From NCBI RefSeq assembly GCF_004793475.1, contig NZ_SRYZ01000041.1, positions 1 to 32,252 on the forward strand: DNA of 32,252 nucleotides, in the 5' to 3' direction. Origin of the DNA: Bacteroides muris (ex Afrizal et al. 2022) (GTDB taxonomy: Bacteria; Bacteroidota; Bacteroidia; Bacteroidales; Bacteroidaceae). Shown here piece by piece: positions 1-7,712 of this stretch. The notes below the pieces were generated by a model. That model did not search any database. It was not told where the DNA came from and worked only from the letters and a program-made list of their open reading frames with translations. The position numbers were made by a program, and so were the translations under genes. Each line of letters begins with the position of its first letter. Positions within the stretch are counted from its first letter, which is position 1.

Positions 1-393
1 TTGCGTGGCAGTTACTTTAAAGCTCGGGAGAACCATATTATAGAAGTCAACCACCGGTTAAACCAATACAAACGGCAGGCACGGGAAAGGTTAGTCTCAG
101 AAGAAGGAGTCAGGCATAGGGGCAGGCGGTGTATAGAACCGGAAGCTGTGTTCGGACAAATGAAATACAACATGGCATACAGGAGGTTCCGGCATGTGGG
201 AGAAGACAAGGTGACAATGGACTTTGCCTTCTTTGCCATAGCTTTTAATATCAAAAAGATGTGTGCAAAACTGAGAAAAACAGGAAAGGAGCTCATTACA
301 CTTACTAAATCTATATTTATTGGACTATTTATAACCCGATACAACGGGAATATAGTAACTTGTTACCAAATGAATGAGAAAAAAGCGGCGTAG
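1..393 (+). CDS. IS1182-type transposase, C-terminal part (gene begins before the window)
   Basis: This is the end of a DDE transposase, which cuts and joins insertion-sequence ends. What is visible is the last third: the motif EPEAVFGQMKYN followed by YRRFRHVG and FAIAFNIKKM matches the pattern around the third catalytic acidic residue and the C-terminal helices of IS1182-family transposases, where a Glu sits just before a VFG-x-x-K segment. The open frame reaches the first base, so the N-terminal DDE part lies upstream and it cannot be told from here whether the element is intact. The frame ends with a basic tail (NEKKAA). The next gene is on the other strand, so this is the right edge of the element. 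The IS1182 assignment rests on motif memory only; another IS4-like DDE family is possible. Confidence 0.72.
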   Translation: MRGSYFKARENHIIEVNHRLNQYKRQARERLVSEEGVRHRGRRCIEPEAVFGQMKYNMAYRRFRHVGEDKVTMDFAFFAIAFNIKKMCAKLRKTGKELITLTKSIFIGLFITRYNGNIVTCYQMNEKKAA

Positions 394-738
394 ACAAAAG
401 AAAAGATAACAGGACTATAAATTATAGAAAAAGGTTGTGCCAACGTTTTGACACATTTACTTTTTTGTGTCTTTTTTATTAGGGGATAGGTTAGGGGATA
501 GTTTTCCCATTTTTTTAAGGTTTGTATTTCATAGGATAATAACACGTATTACTATTATAACCTCAAAATATCGCAAAATTATTATAGGAAAATCCCCTAA
601 TTGTTTTAGTGTGTTTGAGTATTGTAAATAGTTGTATTATAGTTTATTGTGCTTGTTTTTGCCTTAAAAAGCCCATAAACTTGCGTGTGTGCGTTAAAAA
701 GAGGCTATCATGCGTATTTGCGTGTAAACCGCGTGGTG
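394..738. other. Intergenic stretch with probable IS right end
   Basis: No convincing gene is visible in these 345 bases. At 436-455 there is an imperfect inverted repeat (TGTGCCAA, four bases, TTGACACA) shortly after the transposase stop. This could be the right terminal repeat of the insertion sequence or a weak terminator. At about 480-500 the 9-mer AGGGGATAG occurs twice, 12 bases apart. The rest is A+T-rich with G/T-rich bits (TTGCGTGTGTGCG, TTTGCGTGT) of unknown meaning. Confidence 0.35.
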
Positions 739-1452
739 TTATTCAATATGGATTACTCCTACAATGCGCGCCATGCCGGTTATCTCATCTTTTGGTATGT
801 CAAAAGGTGGGTACTCTTTATTATCGGATACAGCGGTTAGGCAGTCTTTATCAGTCCCCGGCATTATGCGCTTTACAAGCATTCCCCGGTCAATTGTGGC
901 AATCATGTGGCATTTGTTCCATTCAATGTATCGGGAATGATTGATTATTGAGCAGGCTATTATGTCACCGGGATAGAATTTTGGTATCATAGAGTCCCCT
1001 GTAACCTCAATCATGAAGTCTACAGCGAGGTATCGGAACTTAGGGATGATATAGTAGGCTACAACATCGTGTTCCTTTATTGAAAAATGTGCATTAGCGA
1101 AGCCTCCGACAGCTCTTTCTGAAACTAAGGGGATTGCACCGGGAGCCTTTTTCGTAGTTTCGGTAAGAGCTTCAAAATGGGTTTCTGAACCGCTTCGGGT
1201 AGAAATAAGCTTTTCTCTGTTTGTAGTGGCAATGGGCTTTAAACATTCTTTAAGCATATCTCCTTCGCCTGTTATGAGCCAGTCTGCTGAGATGTTTTCG
1301 CAATTTGAGTATATTGTTTCAATATCAAAAGTATTTCGACTAATCCAAGTGCTTAATCCTTGTGCCGAAATTCCTAACTTCTTTGCAAACTGCGACTTAT
1401 TACCTCCGCAGTAGTGATTGATAAGGGCATTTAATATGTCTGCTTTCGTCAT
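739..1452 (-). CDS. S24/LexA-like repressor with N-terminal HTH (phage-type)
   Basis: A 237-residue transcriptional repressor of the CI/LexA-like kind: an N-terminal DNA-binding domain (about 1-65, with NKSQFAKKLGISAQGLSTW as the helix-turn-helix) followed by a C-terminal S24 peptidase-like domain (about 120-237). The nucleophile Ser lies in EVTGDSMIPKFYPGDII and the general-base Lys in GMLVKRI. A likely self-cleavage region is ERAVGGFA near residue 112. Such proteins repress phage or mobile-element genes and may cut themselves upon RecA activation. No integrase or other phage gene lies nearby, so this is either a stand-alone chromosomal regulator or the edge of an element extending upstream of the window. 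The ATG at 1452 overlaps the first arm of an operator-like repeat, which suggests autoregulation. The family call is firm; the regulon is unknown. Confidence 0.85.
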   Translation of the reverse strand: MTKADILNALINHYCGGNKSQFAKKLGISAQGLSTWISRNTFDIETIYSNCENISADWLITGEGDMLKECLKPIATTNREKLISTRSGSETHFEALTETTKKAPGAIPLVSERAVGGFANAHFSIKEHDVVAYYIIPKFRYLAVDFMIEVTGDSMIPKFYPGDIIACSIINHSRYIEWNKCHMIATIDRGMLVKRIMPGTDKDCLTAVSDNKEYPPFDIPKDEITGMARIVGVIHIE

Positions 1453-1497
1453 AATGTGCTAAATAATTCTCGTTATGAGAAAATAATCCACATTATG
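1450..1497 (-). promoter_or_regulatory. Operator-like repeat over the repressor start
   Basis: CATAATGTG at 1450-1458 and its exact reverse complement CACATTATG at 1489-1497 form a perfect 9-bp inverted repeat. Midway, at 1471-1477, lies CGTTATG, a variant of the same half-site, itself inside the small palindrome TCTC-GTTAT-GAGA (1468-1480). The three half-sites are spaced about 20-21 bp, two helical turns, and the first covers the start codon of the S24 repressor. This layout is what cooperative binding by a dimeric phage-type repressor to its own control region would look like. Binding is inferred. Confidence 0.5.
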
Positions 1498-1570
1498 TTT
1501 TGTGGATATTCTTAAAATGTTTATCCTTGCGGTGTGGTTAAGATGTTACCACCGCGCCAAAGATAAGAAT

Positions 1571-1607
1571 AAAAAATCCCCTCCGATATGGGTCGGAGAG
1601 GATTTTT
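1571..1607 (-). terminator. Rho-independent terminator of rpsP
   Basis: A stem with arms 1573-1586 and 1593-1606 (one mismatch, core CTCCGA/TCGGAG, loop TATGGG) is followed on the minus strand by a run of T. It lies about 40 bases past the rpsP stop codon. A/T runs on both sides mean it could work in both directions. Confidence 0.8.
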
Positions 1608-1648
1608 ATAGTTTTAATCCCATTTTAGCGATAAGGCTGTGCTTGCTA

Positions 1649-2179
1649 TTATTCGTTAGCAGCTTCTTCGGCAGGAGCCTCTTCAGTCGGTGCTTCAGCG
1701 GCAGCTTTTGCGGCAGCTTCAGCAGCTTTCTTCTCAGCCAATGCTTTTGCTTTTTCTTCGTTTATTTTCTTTTCAGCCTCCAGACGTGCTTTTGCTTCAG
1801 CTTTCTTAGCTTCGTCTTCTTTAGCTTTCAGAGCAGCCAAACCGTTTTGTTTGTTGTTCTTCCAAGCTTCGAACTTAGCATCGGCTTCCGCTTCACCAAA
1901 TGCGCCTTTTGCTACACCGCCCAGCAGGTGCTTCTTCATGTAAACACCTTCGCGGGAGAGGATGTTGCGAACTGTGTCGGTAGGTTGTGCGCCCTTCAAC
2001 ACCCAGTCGAGTGCCCGGTCGAACTTCAAATCTACTGTGGCAGGATTGGTGTTAGGGTTGTAAGTACCAATCTTCTCAATAAATTTACCATCACGTGGTG
2101 CTCTTACGTCTGCAATAACGATAGAGTAGAAAGCATAGCTTTTACGTCCATGTCTTTGCAATCTGATTTTTGTTGCCAT
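1649..2179 (-). CDS. rpsP: 30S ribosomal protein S16
   Basis: S16 is a small-subunit ribosomal protein needed for assembly of the 5' domain of 16S rRNA. The first ~80 residues carry the family signature: MATKIRLQRHGRKSYAFY at the N-terminus, IGTYNPNTNP, and DRALDWVLKGAQPTDTVRNI. The protein is 176 residues, about twice the usual bacterial S16 length. From about residue 95 on it has a low-complexity tail rich in Ala, Glu and Lys ending in repeated EEAPAEEA-like units, as is common in Bacteroidetes. The gene stands alone: no rimM, trmD or rplS next to it. A promoter-like box lies upstream at 2240-2247 and a terminator downstream. Confidence 0.97.
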   Translation of the reverse strand: MATKIRLQRHGRKSYAFYSIVIADVRAPRDGKFIEKIGTYNPNTNPATVDLKFDRALDWVLKGAQPTDTVRNILSREGVYMKKHLLGGVAKGAFGEAEADAKFEAWKNNKQNGLAALKAKEDEAKKAEAKARLEAEKKINEEKAKALAEKKAAEAAAKAAAEAPTEEAPAEEAANE

Positions 2180-2239
2180 TTAATTAAAATGTTTTTAGTT
2201 AATGATTTGAATTATGCTACTATCTCGTAATAGCGGTTG

Positions 2240-2247
2240 CAAAGATA
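2240..2247 (-). promoter_or_regulatory. Probable -7 box of rpsP
   Basis: Read on the minus strand this is TATCTTTG, a full match to the Bacteroidetes -7 element TAnnTTTG, about 60 bases before the rpsP start. No good TTTG is seen at the matching -33 position. Confidence 0.5.
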
Positions 2248-2277
2248 GGGAATAATTTTGAGTTATGAGTGATGAGT

Positions 2278-2344
2278 GATGAGTTATTTGTTGATGAGAG
2301 TGGTGTTTTTTGATATTCATTCTCCTGTCAACAAATAACTCATC
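2278..2344 (-). terminator. 17-bp inverted repeat downstream of nhaC
   Basis: GATGAGTTATTTGTTGA at 2278-2294 is the exact reverse complement of 2328-2344, with a 33-base spacer. A further near copy of the right arm (GACAAATAACTCATC) lies at 2353-2367, overlapping the antiporter stop codon, and short GAGT(T/G)ATGA units precede the left arm from 2260. It could end transcription of the antiporter gene, or be one of the A+T-rich interspersed repeats frequent between Bacteroides genes. It lacks a strong U-run on the minus strand. Confidence 0.4.
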
Positions 2345-2365
2345 CTCCCGTTGACAAATAACTCA

Positions 2366-3700
2366 TCACTTTCCCGAGTATTTCCTGGGGTATCTCAGCA
2401 GGATGGCGAGGGTGGCGCATGCTCCCATGCAGAAGGGGTAGTATAGGTTTCCGATGATGCTGATGGGTGAAATGCAGGCAAGTCCGGAGGCTATCAGCAT
2501 TTGCGCTCCGTAAGGGATGATTCCTTGCACGAGGCATGAGAAGGTGTCCAGTATGCTGGCCGTTTTCCGGCGGTCCAGGTGGAAGCGGAGGGCGATGTCC
2601 TTGGCTATGGGGCCGGTGGTGATGATGGCAATCGTGTTGTTGGCGGTGCACAGATTGGCGATGCTGACCAGGGCGGCGATGCTGAATTCGGCTCCCCGCT
2701 TGCCGCTGACGTGGCGGGTCAGCCGGGAGATGATGAAGTCGATGCCTCCGTTGTGGCGGATGGTTTCGAGCATGCCTCCGGCCAGCAGGGTGATGATGAT
2801 AAGCTCGCCCATGCCGGTGATGCCCGTTCCCATGGCTCCGAACCAGTCGAAGAAGGCGGTGCCGGTATAAATGCCGATAATTCCAGTGGAGAGGATGCCC
2901 AGCAGCAGTACCAGCATAACGTTGACGCCTGCTACGGCCATACCCAGCACGACGAGGTAGGGGATTACTTTTATCCACTCGATGCCCTGTACTTGCGGCG
3001 GGGCGGAGACGGACAGTCCTTGAAAGATATAGATGCCCAGCACGATAAGTGCTGCCGGTACCACAATCATGGAGTTGACGCGGAACTTGTCCCTCATCAC
3101 GCAGTCCTGCGTCTTGGTCGATGCGATGGTGGTGTCGGATATGAAGGAAAGATTGTCGCCGAAGAACGAGCCTCCCACCACGATGGCAACCATGTAGGGC
3201 AGGTCGATGCCCGTCTTCTCCGCCAGCCCCACGGCTACGGGGGTCAGTGCAACGATAGTTCCTACGCTGGTTCCTATCGAAAGGGAGATGAAGCAGGCGG
3301 CAATGAAGATGCCCGCCAGCAGCAGGTTGTCCGGCAATATGTGCAGTGTCAGATTCACGGTTGCATCAATGGCGCCCATCTGCTTGGCGCTTTGGGCGAA
3401 TGCTCCTGCAAGGATGAATATCCATACCATCAGCAGGATGTTCTTGTTGCCGGCACCTGCGGAAAACTGATGGATGCGCTGTTCCGGACTCAGCCCGCGC
3501 GTAATGGCGATGGCATAGCAGGACGAGGCGAGGAAGGCCACCGTGATGGGGACTTTATAAAAGTCGTTCGCCAGGAGCGAAGTCACCAGGTAGAGGCAAA
3601 GGAATACGGCCAACGGGCTGAGCGCCCACCAGCCGCCTTTGTTCTTGGGGATTGTATCGGTTGTTACTGACATAATTTCCTTGACGCTGTTTTCATTCAT
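2366..3700 (-). CDS. nhaC: NhaC-family Na+/H+ antiporter
   Basis: A polytopic inner-membrane transporter of 444 residues, predicted to exchange Na+ for H+ (or a related organic-ion exchange, since the NhaC family is broad). Hydrophobic segments recur along the whole length, roughly 11-12 of them, starting with WALSPLAVFLCLYLVTSLL near residue 26. The segment SIGTSVGTIVALTPVAVGLA near 150 and GGSFFGDNLSFISDTTIAST near 185 match the conserved core of NhaC proteins, with the polar GDNLSFISDTT expected at the ion site. The ATG at 3700 is preferred because a strong AGGAGG (3710-3715) lies 9 bases before it; another ATG at 3673 would remove nine residues. It reads away from the lacI-family gene's 3' end, with no obvious co-transcribed partner. 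The exact substrate cannot be told. Confidence 0.88.
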   Translation of the reverse strand: MNENSVKEIMSVTTDTIPKNKGGWWALSPLAVFLCLYLVTSLLANDFYKVPITVAFLASSCYAIAITRGLSPEQRIHQFSAGAGNKNILLMVWIFILAGAFAQSAKQMGAIDATVNLTLHILPDNLLLAGIFIAACFISLSIGTSVGTIVALTPVAVGLAEKTGIDLPYMVAIVVGGSFFGDNLSFISDTTIASTKTQDCVMRDKFRVNSMIVVPAALIVLGIYIFQGLSVSAPPQVQGIEWIKVIPYLVVLGMAVAGVNVMLVLLLGILSTGIIGIYTGTAFFDWFGAMGTGITGMGELIIITLLAGGMLETIRHNGGIDFIISRLTRHVSGKRGAEFSIAALVSIANLCTANNTIAIITTGPIAKDIALRFHLDRRKTASILDTFSCLVQGIIPYGAQMLIASGLACISPISIIGNLYYPFCMGACATLAILLRYPRKYSGK

Positions 3701-3796
3701 TCATCCGGTCCTCCTGCTACAGCGACGTTATCAGCCGGATTTATTTTCAGATACTTTGTTCCCATTATGTGTTGTCTTTATCTGTCTATATCCTTG

Positions 3797-4852
3797 TTAT
3801 TTGTTGTAATAAAACTCGATATTCTCCTTTGTCAGCAAGTCAATCGGCATGAAGTTCTCCCTTGTGATTTCCTTCTTCAGAATCAGGTGTTCGCACAAAG
3901 CCTTGATGCCGTCGAATCCTTGCAGGGTGGGCTGCTGTGCTATGAGGAAGAAGATGCTTCCTTGTTTCAGGCAGTCTACGTTGCGTTGCAGCAGGTCATA
4001 GCCCATCAGGTTGAAGTCCTTTTTCTCTTTCTTCAGCAGATATTCCCCGATGATGTATGCTTTGGAGTTGAAGGTGATTCCATTCTTTACGGTCGGATGT
4101 TCTTGGAAGAATTCGTCCAGCATTTGCATGTCCTCGCTGTCGCGTTTGGCATGCAAGTCCAGTTCCCAGATGCGGCAGGCGGGATGATGTTCCTGCATGT
4201 ATTCGCGGAAACCTATTTCGCGACGTTCCTGCTGGTTCGACCCGACAATCCCTTCGTTTATCTTGCGGAAGATGACGATTTCCTGCGCGTCTTCTCCGGC
4301 AAGCAGCATCAGCATGCGGGCGGCAAAATATCCGCTTTGGTGCGAGTTCTGCCCATAGAAGGAGAGGGCGGGCTCTTCCTTTATATTGGAGTCTATATAT
4401 ATATAAGGTATATTATGCAGCGTCAGCTCATCCGTGAAAGGCTTGGTATATTGCGGAACGGTGGGGGCAAACATCACTCCGTCCGGTTCCAGTGCCAGAA
4501 TCTGCCCGGAGGCCTCCGCAAATGAATGGTAGTCGTAGGGGTCATAGTAGGAGAGTTGTACGGCAACGTTGAAGTCGGAGTAAGTTTCCACGGCATTGTG
4601 TATGCCCGCCTCCACTTCTGTCCAGTATTCGCCTTTCTGGTGCTGCGGCAACAGGCAGGCAAATGCGTACTTCTTGTTCGAAGCCAGCGCGCTGGCATAC
4701 ATGTTGGGCTGATAGTCCAGTTGTTTCAGGATTTCCTCCACTCGTTTCCTGCTGGATTCGGACACGCCGCTGCGTCCGTGAATCACACGGTCGACGGTTC
4801 CTACGGATACATCGGCCATCTTGGCGATATCTTTTATTCTGATTCTTTCCAT
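3797..4852 (-). CDS. LacI-family transcriptional regulator, probably of kdgK-eda
   Basis: A 351-residue regulator. The N-terminus (RIKDIAKMADVSVGTVDRVI, residues 4-23) is the LacI-type helix-turn-helix, followed by the hinge helix region (KQLDYQPNMYASAL). Residues ~65-345 form a periplasmic-binding-protein-like sensor domain resembling the sugar-binding group (LEPDGVMFAPTVP, NSHQSGYFAARMLM, NLMGYDLLQRNVDCL). Its start faces kdgK across a 320-base gap, so it most likely controls the kdgK-eda pair in response to a hexuronate breakdown intermediate. This is inference from position: many LacI-family proteins regulate the divergent operon. Length is normal and no damage is seen. Which intermediate it senses is not visible. 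Confidence 0.88.
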   Translation of the reverse strand: MERIRIKDIAKMADVSVGTVDRVIHGRSGVSESSRKRVEEILKQLDYQPNMYASALASNKKYAFACLLPQHQKGEYWTEVEAGIHNAVETYSDFNVAVQLSYYDPYDYHSFAEASGQILALEPDGVMFAPTVPQYTKPFTDELTLHNIPYIYIDSNIKEEPALSFYGQNSHQSGYFAARMLMLLAGEDAQEIVIFRKINEGIVGSNQQERREIGFREYMQEHHPACRIWELDLHAKRDSEDMQMLDEFFQEHPTVKNGITFNSKAYIIGEYLLKKEKKDFNLMGYDLLQRNVDCLKQGSIFFLIAQQPTLQGFDGIKALCEHLILKKEITRENFMPIDLLTKENIEFYYNK

Positions 4853-5018
4853 CTGTATATTTACGATTTAACGATTTATGATTTACAATGTACGATTGAT
4901 GTTGCTTTAGCCACGATTCTGCAATGTAATTTCAATTGTCGATCGTCCCATCGTACACCATGTTGTGCTCGTACACAATAATAATCTTAATATTTCAACG
5001 ACAAATATATGATAATTT

Positions 5019-5047
5019 TTTGTATTTCAAAAATTGTTGTATCTTTG
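5019..5047 (+). promoter_or_regulatory. Promoter of kdgK
   Basis: TTTG at 5019-5022 and TATCTTTG at 5040-5047 (spacer 17) fit the Bacteroidetes promoter pattern, though the spacer is 2 bases short. Immediately after it, TGTGTCCGCACA (5046-5057) is a near-palindrome placed where a LacI-family repressor could block the start. Further upstream (4853-4985) the 320-base gap holds ACGATT-like repeats and two TCGTACAC copies (about 4952 and 4969), with no gene. Confidence 0.55.
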
Positions 5048-5192
5048 TGTCCGCACACGGAGATTATGGATAATGAATGTTATTTTGATATACTCTCCAT
5101 GTTTTCAGGTGTTTAAGTTCTATTTGCACTTCAAAATGATAGATTGAAAGGAAATAAATTAATTTCATATTAAAATGAAACATAGAAAGATT

Positions 5193-6218
5193 ATGGGAAA
5201 GAAAGTAGTTACATTAGGTGAAATCATGCTGAGGCTGTCTACTCTGGGAAACACCCGTTTCGTGCAGTCCGACTCTTTTGATGTGGTATATGGCGGCGGT
5301 GAGGCAAACGTGGCTGTCAGTTGTGCCAACTACGGACATGATGCTTATTTTGTAACCAAGTTGCCGAAGCATGAGATAGGCCAGTCGGCTGTCAATGCAC
5401 TGCGCAAGTATGGCGTAAAGACGGACTTCATTGCGCGTGGTGGCGACCGTGTAGGTATCTACTATCTTGAGACCGGTGCTTCCATGCGTCCCAGTAAGGT
5501 GATTTATGACCGTGCGCACTCTGCCATTGCCGAAGCGGATGCTGCAGACTTTGATTTCGATGCCATCATGGAAGGGGCAGACTGGTTCCACTGGTCGGGT
5601 ATCACTCCCGCCATCTCCGACAAGGCTGCCGAACTGACCCGCCTGGCATGCGAGGCCGCCAAACGTCACGGTGTCACCGTGTCGGTAGACCTCAATTTCC
5701 GCAAGAAACTCTGGACTAAGGAAAAAGCCCAGTCCGTCATGAAGCCTTTGATGCAGTATGTGGATGTCTGCATCGGCAACGAAGAAGATGCCGAACTCTG
5801 CCTTGGCTTCAAGCCCGATGCCGATGTGGAAGGCGGCAAGACCGACGCCGAAGGCTACAAGGGAATCTTCAAGGCGATGGCGAAGGAATTCGGATTCAAA
5901 TATGTCATATCTACATTGCGCGAGTCCTTCTCTGCTACCCACAACGGCTGGAAAGCAATGATTTACAACGGTGAGGAATTCTACGAGTCGAAGCGTTACG
6001 ACATCAATCCTATCATCGACCGCGTAGGTGGCGGCGACTCTTTCTCCGGTGGTATCATCCACGGCCTGCTGACAAAGCCCGACCAGGGTGCCGCCCTCGA
6101 ATTTGCAGTGGCTGCTTCTGCCTTGAAGCACACTGTCAACGGTGACTTCAACCTTGTGTCTGCAGAAGAGGTGGAAGCACTGGCAGGAGGTGATGCAAGC
6201 GGACGGGTACAGAGATAA
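5193..6218 (+). CDS. kdgK: 2-keto-3-deoxygluconate kinase (PfkB family)
   Basis: Phosphorylates 2-keto-3-deoxygluconate (KDG) with ATP to KDPG in the cytoplasm, the penultimate step of glucuronate/galacturonate catabolism. The sequence is a PfkB sugar kinase of about 341 residues: VVTLGEIMLRL at the N-terminus, the substrate-binding motif YGGGEANVAVSCANYG near residue 30, and the C-terminal signature DRVGGGDSFSGGIIHGLL, whose GGGD holds the catalytic Asp. The ATG at 5193 was chosen because family members begin M(G)KKVVTLGE and GAAAG precedes it; an in-frame ATG at 5175 would add six residues. The neighbour eda uses the KDPG product, which supports KDG kinase over fructokinase or ribokinase. 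The last ~10 residues (GGDASGRVQR) look poorly conserved. Confidence 0.9.
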   Translation: MGKKVVTLGEIMLRLSTLGNTRFVQSDSFDVVYGGGEANVAVSCANYGHDAYFVTKLPKHEIGQSAVNALRKYGVKTDFIARGGDRVGIYYLETGASMRPSKVIYDRAHSAIAEADAADFDFDAIMEGADWFHWSGITPAISDKAAELTRLACEAAKRHGVTVSVDLNFRKKLWTKEKAQSVMKPLMQYVDVCIGNEEDAELCLGFKPDADVEGGKTDAEGYKGIFKAMAKEFGFKYVISTLRESFSATHNGWKAMIYNGEEFYESKRYDINPIIDRVGGGDSFSGGIIHGLLTKPDQGAALEFAVAASALKHTVNGDFNLVSAEEVEALAGGDASGRVQR

Positions 6219-6264
6219 GTTCATTTGCTATTAGGCGATTTTACTGTTTGACACTCTCTTGTTG

Positions 6265-6336
6265 ATGACGACAGAAGAACTGAAGAATAGGTTGAAGGCA
6301 TTTGCGGTAAGGGCTGTCAGGTTGGCAGACAAGTAG
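6265..6336 (+). pseudogene. Scrap of a four-helix-bundle protein gene
   Basis: Between kdgK and eda, a 23-codon frame reads MTTEELKNRLKAFAVRAVRL then ADK and stop. This closely resembles the first helix of the small Bacteroides four-helix-bundle (S23-like) proteins, which normally run to about 120 residues. The remaining helices are not found in any frame before eda at 6490, so only a 5' fragment survives. Recognition rests on about 20 residues. The rest of the 271-base gap holds nothing else recognisable. Confidence 0.4.
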
Positions 6337-6489
6337 ACTGACCTGCAGCCAATTATCGAGCTGCTTGTTTGGGAAAATCAGATAAGGATTTCCTGAATAA
6401 ATTGAAGATGGTGAATGGATGGTAAATAGTTTGATGGTATAAAGGATTAAGTAGCAGAACATTTAAATAGTCAGATAGTAAATAGAAAG

Positions 6490-7158
6490 ATGAGTAAGTT
6501 TGATAAAATAGCAGTATTGAATAAGATTGGTTCTACCGGCATGGTGCCTGTCTTTTATCATAAGGATGCAGAAGTTGCAAAGAAAGTAGTGAAGGCTTGC
6601 TACGATGGCGGTGTTCGTGCATTCGAGTTCACGAACCGTGGTGACTTTGCTCACGAGGTGTTTGCAGAAGTGGTGAAGTTTGCGGCAAAAGAGTGCCCCG
6701 AGATGGCTATGGGTGTAGGTTCCATCGTCGACCCTGCTACTGCGGCGCTGTACTTGCAGTTGGGTGCATGCTTCGTTGTAGGCCCGCTGTTCAATCCGGA
6801 AATAGCCAAGATTTGTAACCGTCGTCTGGTTGCCTATACTCCGGGGTGTGGTAGCGTTTCGGAAGTGGGCTTCGCGCAAGAGGTGGGCTGCGACCTCTGC
6901 AAGATTTTCCCGGGCGATGTGCTTGGCGCCAAACTCGTGAAAGGTTTGTTGGCCCCGATGCCCTGGTCTAAGCTGATGGTGACCGGTGGGGTGGAGCCGA
7001 CTCAGGAAAACCTGACCTCTTGGATTAAGGCGGGTGTGTTCTGCGTAGGAATGGGTTCCAAACTCTTCCCGAAAGACAAAGTCGCTGCCGAAGACTGGAC
7101 TTACGTTACGGAAAAATGTAAAGAAGCTTTAGGCTATATCGCCGAAGCAAGAAAATAG
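6490..7158 (+). CDS. eda: KDPG aldolase (2-dehydro-3-deoxyphosphogluconate / 4-hydroxy-2-oxoglutarate aldolase)
   Basis: Class I aldolase that splits 2-keto-3-deoxy-6-phosphogluconate into pyruvate and glyceraldehyde-3-phosphate, finishing the pathway begun by kdgK. The 222-residue protein shows the TIM-barrel landmarks of the family: the catalytic Glu in RAFEFTNRG, GVGSIVDPATA, VGPLFNPEIAKICN, the Schiff-base Lys in LCKIFPGDVLGAKLVKG, and the phosphate-binding loops MVTGGVEPT and VGMGSKLFPK. Length and motifs are complete. It lies 271 bases after kdgK on the same strand with no clear promoter of its own, so co-transcription is plausible but not shown. A strong terminator follows. Confidence 0.95.
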   Translation: MSKFDKIAVLNKIGSTGMVPVFYHKDAEVAKKVVKACYDGGVRAFEFTNRGDFAHEVFAEVVKFAAKECPEMAMGVGSIVDPATAALYLQLGACFVVGPLFNPEIAKICNRRLVAYTPGCGSVSEVGFAQEVGCDLCKIFPGDVLGAKLVKGLLAPMPWSKLMVTGGVEPTQENLTSWIKAGVFCVGMGSKLFPKDKVAAEDWTYVTEKCKEALGYIAEARK

Positions 7159-7197
7159 AGAAGAAATTCATTTTGTTTAAAGGTGTTTGAAGGGGAC

Positions 7198-7237
7198 AGC
7201 CATCGAAGCGTTTCGGCGCTTCGGTGGCTTGTTTTTT
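7198..7237 (+). terminator. Rho-independent terminator after eda
   Basis: Arms 7198-7210 and 7217-7229 (AGCCATCGAAGCG against CGCTTCGGTGGCT, one G-T wobble) with a 6-base loop, followed by TGTTTTTTG. It sits 40 bases after the eda stop and ends the kdgK-eda unit. Confidence 0.85.
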
Positions 7238-7343
7238 GCTGGAAAGTATACTCCCCGATGAGCAATGGAATGTTTATAAGTGTAAACTATACTCTTAAAC
7301 TCTAAAACAATGTTATAAAATACCCGGATAGTGTGCCTGATGT

Positions 7344-7374
7344 TTTGCACATGCGCATAAAACACTTACCTTTG
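7344..7374 (+). promoter_or_regulatory. Well-formed promoter with no gene downstream
   Basis: TTTG at 7344-7347, a spacer of 19, and TACCTTTG at 7367-7374 match the Bacteroidetes promoter pattern completely. The expected start is near 7381, inside a small perfect hairpin (TGCAGTT, GGGA, AACTGCA at 7378-7395). No ORF of useful size follows on the plus strand. It may drive a small RNA, or be left from a gene now lost (see the scrap at 7857-8024). Confidence 0.55.
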
Positions 7375-7614
7375 CAGTGCAGTTGGGAAACTGCATTTGG
7401 ATTTGATAAATAATAAGACAGTTTTCAAAAAGGATATTGGTTGTTAGGTAAAAGGATTGAAAATAGATTTTTTCATAAGCTAAATGTTTTGAATAAATAG
7501 GTAAATTAGGTAAAGGTAAAGATTGGATTTTGAAGTTTTCAGAACAGGTAATTGAAGTTTTATTTTTCAGGTAAAGAGAAAGATTGATTTTTGGGTAACA
7601 TTGATGTAGTTTAA

Positions 7615-7639
7615 AAGAAAAGCCTTTATGGCTTTTCTT
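7615..7639. terminator. 10-bp perfect hairpin
   Basis: Arms 7615-7624 and 7630-7639 are exact reverse complements with a 5-base loop. The right arm is T-rich (CTTTTCTT) but is followed by ATAGGGG rather than a T run, so terminator function is only plausible. The left flank on the minus strand (TTTTAAAC) gives a better U-run for transcription in that direction. Confidence 0.45.
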
Positions 7640-7678
7640 ATAGGGGCGGGGAGTTCGTGAGAGCTTGCTCGTTTTTTT

Positions 7679-7712
7679 ATTTCCATATTCTTCGTATTTC
7701 CATATTCTTCGT
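7679..7712. repeat. 17-bp direct repeat, two copies
   Basis: ATTTCCATATTCTTCGT occurs at 7679-7695 and again head-to-tail at 7696-7712, and the next bases (ATTTCTTGTAT) begin a decayed third copy. It lies just before the larger tandem repeat. Confidence 0.85.

Noticed and set aside
609..944. Cys-rich plus-strand frame before and over the S24 repressor end
   Set aside because: No ribosome-binding site or family features; much of it overlaps the conserved end of the S24 domain.
2579..3670. Long plus-strand frame opposite the NhaC-type gene
   Set aside because: The minus strand has a well-conserved membrane transporter with a strong ribosome-binding site; the other strand gives a Gly/Asp/His-rich reading without landmarks.
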